Shown in pieces: positions 10,850 to 20,028 of a DNA stretch of 64,000 nt. Numbering within the stretch: the stretch's first letter is position 1; every line of letters begins with the position of its first letter. A model generated the notes under the pieces. That model saw only the letters and a program-made list of their open reading frames with translations. It had not been told where the DNA came from and did no database searches. The stretch is taken from assembly GCA_016169945.1 (NCBI GenBank), contig JADLSH010000145.1, positions 1,116,001 to 1,180,000 on the forward strand, given 5' to 3'. A program made the translations under genes and the position numbers. The DNA comes from Trachythela sp. YZ-2020. Lineage: Eukaryota; Cnidaria; Anthozoa; Malacalcyonacea; Clavulariidae.

Positions 10850-13350
10850 TTCTTTCTGGAAAGCCGGTTAAGTGGTGGTAACTACAACCATTTGAAGTTA
10901 TCATCACGATTGGTAAAGTTACCCACCCCAAATGGATTGTTTAAAACGAGGTTTAAACCACTAAACACAATCACAGTAGCTCTGTACTTGGACATAGCAC
11001 AGAGGTCGGAAGACGGGAAGAGCGCCAGATCGAGCGCTGTAATTTTTATAGGATTTTATTTCTCTTTCTCTTTCTCTTTCTCTTTCTCTTTCTGGAAAGG
11101 CAAAATGGTTGTTACTACCAGTTTCAATCATTTTTAAGAACTACCATTCCAAACGAAAATGTTGAATTTCATTCTGGATTATATAATTATATATTTTATT
11201 TCTTCACGAATTAAAGTAAGTTGTAAGTAAAGTGCCATATTATTCCTGCGCAAGATTTAAACCCCAGAGTGGTGAGAAACCTATTTTGCAAAATTTACCC
11301 ACCTTGGTGATAAATACAACGGTTGGACTTACCACATCTTACCTGTCCAAAAAGCCTGAAAAATAGAATTTTATAACAAATGGAGGGTTCGAACTACCGG
11401 CCTTGCTATTCCTGTGCAAGTATAAAATCACAGAGCTACTGAGTTCAGTGATTTAACCATGCCCATAGCCTTTGTGATGGGAAACCTATTATTGCAAAAA
11501 TTACCCACCATGGCGATAGCTACAAGCGGTGAAGCGGTTGTACTTACCACATCTTACCTGTCCAAAAAGAAAAAGAAAATTTTATAACAAACACTTGCCA
11601 TTTCTGTGCAAGTTTCAGAACACAGAACTAGTTCAGTGGTTTTACCATGAAACTTAATTTTTTGCCAAAATAACCCATGACGGTGATAACTACAAGGGGT
11701 TGTACTTACCACCATCTTACTTTGCCAGAAAGAAAAGTGAAAAGCCTACAGTGATCGAACTAGACTTTCTCAAAGTCCCTCGTCTTTAGAATCGTCTTTA
11801 TAACGAAGGAATTTTCAAGGAAGTATTTGCGAAAGAGTAACAAATTTGCGGAAGTCACTTATCGCCAGTGCTGCCCTCGACTAGCAGAGGTCGACTTGGA
11901 GCAAGTCTATGATCGAACCAGCGGCCTTGCGATTCGTGTGCACGGCTCTATCACGCACTACTAGCTATAAGGTCGTTTTCCACTTCAAACGTATCTAACG
12001 TACAGTAGCATTTTCTTTTGTGTCGAAGTCATTAGTTCTACCCGAGTGCTCAGGAAACAAAGAAATACGCTACGTTTCGCTACGATGCGGGCGCAGTGGA
12101 AAACAGCCTATACTGACTAACGTGTTCGCATATTGTCATTGCTCCCGGCTAATGACTTTATTTTAACTATAGATGTAATCTAGCATTTAGTATATAAGTT
12201 AGCTATTTTCATTAGCCCTCTACCTGTCGAAGACCACAGTCTAGTGGCCGAAAGCTTCTAAATAAACAATAATTTTGGTAAGTGAAAATCTCCAATCATT
12301 TACATGAGAATGTTCTTTATGTAGAATTCGATCCAATTGCAGTACAGCTTGCATGTGTGGTGTACTCCGTCTTCAGCATAACAAATTATCTTGCCAACGA
12401 CTTCTTGATTATTATGCTTTTAGATGATATTTGTATAAAGTCCCCGGATAGCTAAAGGGGACCAACAAAAATTGTTTTTAGTGTTACTACAGGAGGAAAC
12501 CGGAGTAACCGGTGTTATTCTTGCCATGTTGAATCTTGTTTAAATATATTGAAATCACACGCAACGATTGCGGTGATAGTTTATGTGGAACATATTAATG
12601 CTGCGCGCGCATGTTCATCATTTACAAATATATTACCCGTGACCGTATGCTTTAAACTGCTCGAAAAAAAGAAGATAAGGTATTGTTTCCAAATTTTCAG
12701 TTATTTATACTGAACACTAAGCGATTTTGTTAATTAAACGTACGTCGACTTCAGGAAACTGTCACAAAGGTTGGACCTAACCAAGTCAGACCACAAACTC
12801 CACAAAGCCAGCTTAAATTTATAAACAAATACAGGATTCGAATCTGCGGTCTTGCTATTCCTGTGCAAGGTTCAGACCACAGAGCTATTAAGTTCAGTGC
12901 TCTAACCAGGAAAAAAAATTGCCCACCATGGTCATAACTCCAAGGGCCGGATTGCAGTTACCACCATGTTGTCCAGAAAGAAAATATAATTTTACAACAA
13001 ATACAGGGTCCTGTGACCATGCTATTCCTGTGCAAGCCGTTCAGGAGCACAGAGCTTTTCCGAGTTCAGTGGTTGAGCCATGGAATTTGTGGTGATAAAC
13101 GCAAAAAAAGCGCCCAACATGGCGATAACTACAAGCGGTTGTACTTACCACATCTTATCTTTCCGAGAAAAACAGGATCTTATTACAAATTCAGGGTTCG
13201 AACATACGGCCTTGCCATTCCTGTGCAAGGTTCGGACCACAATACTGAGTTCTGTGCTTCAACCAATAAACTTATTTTTTTGAAAAAACACCATGCAAGC
13301 GGTTGTACTTACCACGTCTTACTTTTCCAAAAAGAAAAATAGAATTTAAA
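10850..13350. repeat. Degenerate modular repeat region
   Basis: A module of roughly 170-190 bp recurs at about 10850, 11260, 11370, 11590, 12830, 13000 and 13190. Landmarks are a GGTTCGAA-like string, CTTGCTATTCCTGTGCAAG, an ACAGAGCT...AGTTCAGTG segment, GATAACTACAAG...GGTTGTACTTACCAC, and a TCCAGAAAGAAAA stretch. The GGTTCGAA box recalls a pol III B box, so these may be old tRNA-related SINE modules. That is an inference; no intact tRNA fold was found. A (TTTCTC)n run lies at 11055-11095, and the second GGATAGCT-family copy sits inside at 12390-12625. Confidence 0.55.
12390..12625. repeat. Dispersed repeat, copy 2 (GGATAGCT family)
   Basis: Nearly collinear with 9515-9660 and 9830-9900, including an 80-90 bp block around GTCCCCGGATAGCTAAAGGG and the GCGCGCGCAT block. 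The spacer present in copy 1 is absent here. Confidence 0.7.
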
Positions 13351-13394
13351 GTTTGTTTGGCAACCAGGTTTAATATCATTAGTGTTTTCATGAG

Positions 13395-13905
13395 GGGTGA
13401 TCTAAAGTAGCATCTGCCAGCAAAGTGGAGATATTCTTGTGGTAGATAGCTACTAGCCTAATAGCTACCGTCATCTCTATATTCAAAGCATGATGATTCA
13501 TGTTTATATGCCACGCTTCAGACAGCCACCGATAATTGGTGGTGATAACCTTTGAGTTTTCTCACGCGATCGCATGCTTGGTTTCCGACACACATGTTCT
13601 GCCAAAGCTGATTTCCCCTTGGTTAAAGATGAAACATCCTTTTTGATGTTCTTTTAAACGTGTACCAAACTGGCGCTTAGAATGACCCAGATACTTTTCT
13701 CACGGTCACCGCATGGTATAGAATATACAGCACGTGTTGTCTGATTGATATGAACAGGATCTTTTAGCTTTGCGAAAATACAGCCCAAAATCAAATAAGG
13801 TTTTAAGGCGAACTTAATATTGAAATTGGCTTTGTAACGCCTCGAATGTATGGAACTACTGCATACATATAGTATTCTAATTACTATGCTGCATATAACC
13901 GTTGA
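13395..13905 (-). pseudogene. Penelope-like retroelement, GIY-YIG endonuclease fragment
   Basis: In minus frames the segment reads as the C-terminal part of a Penelope-like element. First comes an RT-to-endonuclease linker ending in IFAKLKDPVHINQ, then VYSIPCG, the first GIY-YIG strand. After a frame change comes YLGHSKRQFGTRLKEHQK, which corresponds to the family's YIGxTxRxFxxRxxEH segment. The third part (ALAEHVC, then VITTNYRWLSEAWHI) is split over further frames. In intact elements the domain nicks the target DNA. Here the second strand reads YLG instead of YIG, and at least two frameshifts break it. The RT domain is not present upstream. The match is to family motifs from memory, not a search. 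Confidence 0.7.
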
Positions 13906-13923
13906 TAGAGGTATCAACACCAA

Positions 13924-14690
13924 GGTTATCGTACATATTCACGTTCATTAAGACATTAGCCTTAGAGTCACTGTTTGATGGTAGGAATTCAGCTTTGACT
14001 TTGAAGCAAAGTTTTTGCCACGAATTTTATGGCTTACGGGGTGATTATTATATGGCAAGCACTAGTTTACGCGATATGATTGGCTAATCAGAGGTCCGGA
14101 AAATCACGTAATAATAATGCCCTACAACAACAAACAAAAATGAACCGGATGTCAGGTCTTAATTCCGGTTGTGCCATATATTAATAAACAACTTATTAAC
14201 CTCAAACATTCGGTCTTTACGGTAAAATATTAAACCTCGCCTCGGTCTTGAGACAAGACCTCGGTTGCGAGCTACGGTAGAAGAACGTCTAAACTACATA
14301 TGGTATTTTCAATATTTATTTTTCTTCTTTCTAACATGACAGCCATGAATTTCATTAGTTAATAGCCCTCACGGTTTTTTGCCGTCCTGACAAACGTCAA
14401 CACGTACCTGACAAACTCTACAGTTAATGTGAATTTTCAGAAAGAGTACAGCACAGGTATTTCATGTTTAAACGCCAATAACATAAAAATTCACAAAACC
14501 AATGTATATTGAGGTTAATATTGCAGTTGCAAATTTATGTTCTGAGTTCAACCAATAATACAACAACATTTTATGACTTCTACTGTATGTCAACGCGACA
14601 CTCGATAATGACAAGTAATATCAAACTCTTTCTTCATGTGTTCAAAAATAGTACTAAAATTAAACACATTGGTTCTTTCTTAAAATTTTC
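13924..14690. other. 3' flank of the zinc-finger gene
   Basis: No further gene recognised. On the minus strand a candidate poly(A) signal AATAAA (TTTATT on the plus strand at 14315-14320) lies about 370 bp beyond the stop codon and could end the zinc-finger transcript. Confidence 0.35.
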
Positions 14691-16838
14691 TTATTCATTA
14701 GCAATTGGCTCAACGGATGTCGCGTTTCCAGTGGATCCGCTTTGCATGTGAATCTTCTTCCAATGTAATTTCAACTGTTTCAAGAGAGTAAACACTTGCG
14801 CACAAACGTCACATTCGTAAGACTTTTCTCTCTTGTCCATTGTTTGTTGATGTTGTTTTAGGTTACTTGATTTAGGAAAGCTCATTCCACAAATAGTACA
14901 TTTATAAGGATTCTGTCCACTATGTTCATATTCATGCTGTTTCAATTCACCTGAGCTCATAAATTCTTGTTCACAAAAATCACATGCAAAAGCCTTTACA
15001 CCAGGATGACATTTCCCCACATGATAACCCAATGCTTGAGCAGATTCGAATGTTCTTACACAATCTTTGCATTTATAAGGCCTAATACCTCTGCACTCAA
15101 TTTTACACATATACATATGTGATATAAGGTCTCCATAATTAAGGAATTGTTTATCACATAATTTACACTTGCAAGAGATATCTCCTTCATGAATGTTTTC
15201 ATGATGGCGGTGGTGCGATTTCTTGGAAAACGTTGTTTCACAAGTTGTACACGTGTGAGGTTTGTCTCCGAAATGAACTTCAACATGGTGGAGTAGAAGA
15301 CCAGGTTTAGCGAATGACTTTTGACAAATACCACAATTGTAAGGCATCTTTGCTTTATGTGTTTCCTTGTGTTTCTCGAACAGTCTTGACTTAAAGAACC
15401 TTTCAAAACAATATTCACACTCTTTGCCAGCATGCCATATTTCGTGAGCTTCTAAGGATGGCTTCTTGGAAAATTGACGAGCACATGTTCCACACTTATA
15501 TGGTTCAGGTTTAGGTTTAGAATGTATTTTCTCATGTTGGTGCAAAAGGCCTACCGAAACAAACCTTTTATTACACGTTTTACATTCGAACGGCTTTTCT
15601 GACTCAGAATGAGTTTGTAGATGACATACCAATGAACTCTTATGTTGAAACTTTCTTTCACAATGAGGACATTTGTGTGGAAATTCATCAGTATGTAATA
15701 TCTTATGTTTTCTTAAATCCTTTACTCTTGTAAACAATTTCTCACATTCGTCACACTGGAAAGGTTTATCTTTGAAATGAGTTGGTTTATGATTACTTAA
15801 TTCACATGACATAACAAATGCTTTGGGGCAGAGATTACATTGGTACCGTTTGTCCCCCGTATGTCGTCGTTTATGAATAATAAGATAGCCAGATGTTGTA
15901 AATGCTTTTCGACAAATGTCACATTGGTAACATCGATGACTAGATAAATCTTCTGACGTACACAATTTTGCTTTACAAATGTCACAATTATATTCTCCAT
16001 TACTGTGATTTTTATGAGTGGCTAAATCATCTGGTGTAAGAAATTGTTGTTTACAGACATCACAAATGTATTCTCCTTTTTTGTCGTGGGTTCGTTTGTG
16101 CTGTAGCAAGGCAGCAGGACAGGTCGTAGCCCTACCACATATATCACACATATATGGCGATATTCCTGTGTGTTTAATTTCATGTATTTTCAGACACTGC
16201 TTGGTTGTACATGCTTTATTGCACATGCCACAAACAAAAGGCCGTTCTCCAGTATGTTTTCTTTCATGAATAATTAAAGCACCCCGAGACGCTTGAGCTT
16301 TTCCGCATGTAGGACACTTATAACGGGACTCTCCAGTGTGTTGAATTTTATGCATGTTCAGACAGTTCTTGCTTCTAAATGTTTTACTGCACATATTACA
16401 AACAAAAGGCCTTTCTCCACTGTGCCATCTTTTATGGATCGTCAGTAGATGTCTTGTGGAAAACGTTTTTTCACAAAGATTACATTTGTGAGATATTTTA
16501 GTATGCTTTATCTTGTGCTTAATGAGTATTGATTTTGCTGGAAACGATCTGTTGCACTTATCACATTTATAAGGCTTGTCAATATGTATTTTCTTGTGAG
16601 CTAACAATTTGTTGCGTGACGAAAGTGATTTGTTGCAAACATCACATATGTGCTTTGCTGTTTGCTCTCTCTTCCTGACTTTTTCTTGAGAAGGTTTTGA
16701 TTTAGAATTCTCATCATCAATTTCAAAAATTTCATCAGTATTTTCTGTATTATGCACTCTATTGTTGTGCTGCGTTAATGATCTGTAATTACCAAATGAT
16801 CTATCGCAAGCATCACATCTAAGATTTCTGTTTTCCAT
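14691..16838 (-). CDS. C2H2 zinc-finger protein, about 24 fingers
   Basis: A 715-residue protein in one uninterrupted frame, ATG at 16836-16838, made almost wholly of C2H2 fingers. The first (CDACDRSFGNYRSLTQH) starts at residue 8. A short acidic/basic linker (residues about 32-60) precedes the main array. I count 24 finger-like units. Most keep C-x2-C...H-x3-4-H. Several (near residues 275-310, the SHMYMC unit, and KQHQQTM) lack a final His and are degenerate. TGE(R/K)P-type linkers are clear in places (HSGERPF, HTGERPF), which supports DNA binding in the nucleus. There is no KRAB, SCAN, BTB or ZAD domain, so it is a plain poly-finger protein whose target is unknown. Upstream 5' exons without coding potential cannot be excluded. 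Lineage-specific poly-ZNF genes are common in animals, and no ortholog name is claimed. Confidence 0.9.
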   Translation of the reverse strand: MENRNLRCDACDRSFGNYRSLTQHNNRVHNTENTDEIFEIDDENSKSKPSQEKVRKREQTAKHICDVCNKSLSSRNKLLAHKKIHIDKPYKCDKCNRSFPAKSILIKHKIKHTKISHKCNLCEKTFSTRHLLTIHKRWHSGERPFVCNMCSKTFRSKNCLNMHKIQHTGESRYKCPTCGKAQASRGALIIHERKHTGERPFVCGMCNKACTTKQCLKIHEIKHTGISPYMCDICGRATTCPAALLQHKRTHDKKGEYICDVCKQQFLTPDDLATHKNHSNGEYNCDICKAKLCTSEDLSSHRCYQCDICRKAFTTSGYLIIHKRRHTGDKRYQCNLCPKAFVMSCELSNHKPTHFKDKPFQCDECEKLFTRVKDLRKHKILHTDEFPHKCPHCERKFQHKSSLVCHLQTHSESEKPFECKTCNKRFVSVGLLHQHEKIHSKPKPEPYKCGTCARQFSKKPSLEAHEIWHAGKECEYCFERFFKSRLFEKHKETHKAKMPYNCGICQKSFAKPGLLLHHVEVHFGDKPHTCTTCETTFSKKSHHRHHENIHEGDISCKCKLCDKQFLNYGDLISHMYMCKIECRGIRPYKCKDCVRTFESAQALGYHVGKCHPGVKAFACDFCEQEFMSSGELKQHEYEHSGQNPYKCTICGMSFPKSSNLKQHQQTMDKREKSYECDVCAQVFTLLKQLKLHWKKIHMQSGSTGNATSVEPIANE

Positions 16839-17044
16839 GATATGATGGTAGTAGGTCTACCCTAGATATTAAAGAGAAATCCAATGATCGTCCACAATCC
16901 ACCACTGTTGCACAATGAAAGAGTTCTTGATACAGTTTCAACCTGCAATTGATTTTTAAATTCTCATGTGAGCAGGGGTTACAGAACATATTAAAGAGCT
17001 TAAAGTCTGTTTTCCACTGGGCAAATTTGGTCATGGAAAGCAAA

Positions 17045-17141
17045 GCCAATTTAAAATAAATTCAGCAACATGATTGGTTAGTGAATAAATTCAGCAACAA
17101 GATTGGTTGGTGAATAAATTCGCCATGAAAAAGTTGATTGG
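17045..17141 (-). promoter_or_regulatory. CCAAT-box cluster upstream of the zinc-finger gene
   Basis: Three CCAAT boxes on the minus strand (ATTGG on plus at 17073-17077, 17102-17106 and 17137-17141) recur at 29- and 35-bp spacing within imperfect copies of GTGAATAAATTC. One CCAAT on the plus strand lies at 17046-17050. They are 200-300 bp upstream of the zinc-finger ATG. Spaced CCAAT boxes are typical NF-Y sites. Promoter function is inferred from position only. Confidence 0.45.
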
Positions 17142-17454
17142 TTCCTGCATTTTTACAGCAAACTTTTAGAAATTAAAATATTGTAAAATAATAATTTTGA
17201 TCATTCTCGGCCTTCAGCAGCTATCAGGCAGGCTCTACTTTATAGAGAGTTGACCATGCTGACTAGGTCTGAATTGATGAATCCAACATTTGGTGATTTA
17301 GTCAGACAACTATTCATGTACAGTGTACTCTGTGAGATATACAAAAAAGATGTTTTGGGAAACGTTTATATGGTTTAATATTTCGTTTATATGATTAATC
17401 TGTACGTTATTGGGCTATTCCATTTAATATCTGTACGCCCCCCCCCCTATCTAG

Positions 17455-17735
17455 GCCATTGACCCCAGCACCTTTACCCCTGAGGAATTCCATTCTGATA
17501 CATGTTCATCTCTGAGGAATTCCACTCCATAAAATCCTTACCCCTGAGGAATTCCACTCCTATGAAATGCTTACCCTGAGGAATTCCAGTCTGATACATA
17601 TTCAACCCTGAGGAATTCCACTCCATAAAATGCTTACCACTGAGGATTTCCAGCCTGAAAATTTTGTTACACCTGAGGATTTCCAGCCTGAAAATCCCTT
17701 AGAACTGAGGATTTCCAATGTCCTCGATAGTGGGT
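17455..17735. repeat. Degenerate minisatellite (CTGAGGAATTCCA)
   Basis: About eight imperfect units of roughly 30-35 bp, each starting CTGAGGAATTCCA or CTGAGGATTTCCA followed by an AAAATGCTTACC-like spacer. A C-run (17442-17450) precedes it and a G-run (17732-17741) follows, just before the next element. Confidence 0.8.
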
Positions 17736-17744
17736 GGGGGGAGG

Positions 17745-18221
17745 CTATTTAACAGTTATTCTACGAACTCGAGTCGTATATGAGCTGATAGCCGACATAT
17801 GAGCTGATAGGCGCGATAGCGCCTCGTCGGCTATCAGTCATATACGACGAGAGTGAGTAGAATAACTGTTTTATTATATACACAAGCTCTGGATCTGGAT
17901 ATTTATTTTTTTCAAGTAAAACTTGAATTTCCTCTTCATTTAATTGTCCAAATCTGCCAGCCATTTTTCTACTTTTCTCCACTAGCAGGATATGAGCTAA
18001 TATCCTGCTAGTAGAGAACCAATCAGATTGAAGAATACCTCATATCCAGAGCTTGTGTATATAATATTATATACACAAGCTCTGGATACGAGGTATCTCT
18101 CTCTCTCGTGGTATCGACTCACTCTCGTCGTATATGACTGATAGCCGCCTCGGCGCTATCGCACCTCGTCGGCTATCAGCTCATATACGACTCGAGTTCT
18201 GTTAAAATAACTGTTAAATAG
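17745..18221. mobile_element. Long-TIR MITE with nested inverted repeats and a captured exon
   Basis: The outer ends mirror each other: CTATTTAACAGTTATT at 17745 and its complement ending at 18221. Homology continues inward through ACTCGAGTCGTATATGAGCT and GATAGCC. Inside lies a second inverted pair built on TATACACAAGCTCTGGAT (about 17877 and 18045-18095). The centre contains a minus-strand ATG-led segment reading [19 protein letters not shown] (complement of about 17906-17962). The same exon-like segment recurs in related copies at 47655-47950 and 53870-53990, and part of the element flanks the LINE at 57598-57665. Family copies may be mobilised by an unknown autonomous partner. Confidence 0.75.
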
Positions 18222-18526
18222 TCATTTTATACTCAACTTGATATTTCTTCAGTGAAGAAATGAGATAGTCTATTAATTTAAATTCAAAATAGAACAATGA
18301 AAATACCTAAACGGCTAAACAACTCACCAAATTAAAACGCTTTACAAGAAGAAATTTCTCCTATTTTAACAGCAAAAATGCAACAGATCCGAATTTCCCA
18401 TTTTTTTGCATTAGGTCGCCATTTTGTAAGAGGGCAGAAAGAGCGGGAAAGCCGGGAATCGCTGGGAAAATAGGGATAATTAGGGATAATGATGGTTAGT
18501 GAAAATTCAATATATAAGTTATTGAA
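18222..18526. other. Spacer before the DIRS-like element
   Basis: No gene seen. AT-rich, with a short TAGGGATAAT direct repeat near 18470-18490. The last bases (ATTGAA) directly flank the left end of the DIRS-like element. Confidence 0.4.
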
Positions 18527-18634
18527 TTACGTTCTAATTCACTACGCTCAAACGAACGTAAATTATTTACTTCCTATATACTACAAATCAGCACACGTAC
18601 ACATCGGATAACATGGGTAATGCTCATCACACCA
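18527..18634. repeat. DIRS-like terminal repeat A1
   Basis: 108 bp that, as far as I can read, are identical to 22994-23101 (both contain TTACGTTCTAATTCACTACG). It forms the 3' terminus on the coding strand. It also contains an inner small palindrome, TTACGTTC...GAACGTAA. Outside it the flank reads ATTGAA. Confidence 0.9.
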
Positions 18635-18745
18635 ACCAGATAGGATTTATTTCAGTTTTTTAAATATTTTTTACATACTTCGATTAATATCATTATTATA
18701 CTTAACAAGTGTATCACAACGCAAATAAATTATCTAGTAATGTAT

Positions 18746-19751
18746 CTAAAGCCCGAGACTTTCGGTAACTCGCAGTCTGTTCTTAACACTTTCGTGAACA
18801 TACATGTCCTTTGCGATATCGGTTTTCCACCGCCCGTGTAGTTTTAGAAGTCGTTCTGCAACACACCCATTATTAGCTGCTGCGGTGGCTCCGCCCGATC
18901 TCAAACTATGTAGACCATATTTCTTCTCGTCGTATCCACATCCTTGTAAACATTCTTTAAATATTTCCCTGCATCTTGTGTAAGAAAGTCTTGTGCCATA
19001 TAGTTTGAACATATCGGAAGACCTAAAAAATCTCAAAGGTCTAAAAATAGGTAAGTTCGGTTCAGAACTGGCACTCGCAGCCTCGATATATCGTTGTAAA
19101 ACGTCAACTGGACAGTACTTATTGCCCAATTTCTTTATGTATACGTAATTTCCTTCCTATATACATCGTTTTTAGCGGTGGGTACAAGTATGCGCACATG
19201 ATCGTGTTCATAATGAATGTGACTGGTCATTATATTCGCCAATTCGCTATATCGAAAAATCCGCTAAAGCCAATACTGCATATACAAGCTATTCTCAGGT
19301 CTTTCAGACTGGCGTGTGGAAGTGCGTGTTTTTCTATAATCTTTTGTATGATTTCGGCTGTTATTGGTTCTTTCTTATTTATAGGCTGCAATTTCGATCT
19401 TTTAGCAGTTTCTAGGATATTCCGACAGATTGGAGTATCCAGAGGATTTTCAATTTGATATGGTACAAATGTATGCAGCCACTTCAATGCTGCATGAGCA
19501 GCGACAACATTTGCATAAGATTTCGATTCATCGTGTCTTTTATACAGGTAAATAGCTGCCGTTGATACAGGTATTGGTATAATTATCCTACCAAAAGCCG
19601 TTACATTCCACTTTAGAAACTTACGAATTTCTTGTAGATATTTTCTGGAAGTAGAATCCGCTCTTGATTTTATGAGAAAATCTACAAAAACCTTGGTTTC
19701 AGGTTTCACATTCCTGGGAACATTTTTCCACTCTGCACACTCGTTTAACAT
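18746..19751 (-). pseudogene. DIRS-like tyrosine recombinase, frameshifted
   Basis: The N-terminal frame (19751-19230) carries the SAM-like core-binding part (STSRKYLQEIRKFLKW, then SYANVVAAHAALKWL). The C-terminal frame (19129-18746) carries the catalytic end: GLHSLRSGGAT, matching the family H-x-x-R, and HGRWKTDIAKDMYVHES with the H/W and the nucleophilic Tyr. Between them two single-base shifts break the frame. One is in a T-run near 19255, just before the segment that would hold the first catalytic Arg; the other is near 19145. In an active element this enzyme integrates the circular DNA copy. It lies about 280 bp downstream of the RNase H frame and ends about 110 bp before repeat A1. Confidence 0.85.
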
Positions 19752-20028
19752 CTAATTGAGACAAACAAATGAAACAATATCATAAAACAATTAATGCAAA
19801 CAAATGCCATAGAAAATAAAGTCCTGATACATATTGCAGCGACCAACGTCATAAAACAAATTTATATTGCAATTCATTTAGGCCAGTGCCTATTAATATT
19901 ATACGCATTTTAACATTATTACACACTTTAATCAGGCCAGCGCCATTAATTAATTGGAACAGAGCCAGCGCCCTTAAAACATATTACATCGGCCAGCGCC
20001 GTCCATAACTTAATCGTTTAGCACAATT
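19752..20028. repeat. Spacer between pol and recombinase with GCCAGCGCC repeats
   Basis: Non-coding spacer inside the DIRS-like element. GGCCAGCGCC/GGCCAGTGCC-like strings recur five times (about 19881, 19935, 19966, 19990), each followed by an AT-rich ATTA-type stretch. This is an irregular short tandem pattern of unknown function. Confidence 0.55.

Noticed and set aside
15056..15433. Second minus-strand frame inside the zinc-finger gene (also 15797-16000)
   Set aside because: Shadow frames of the finger repeats.
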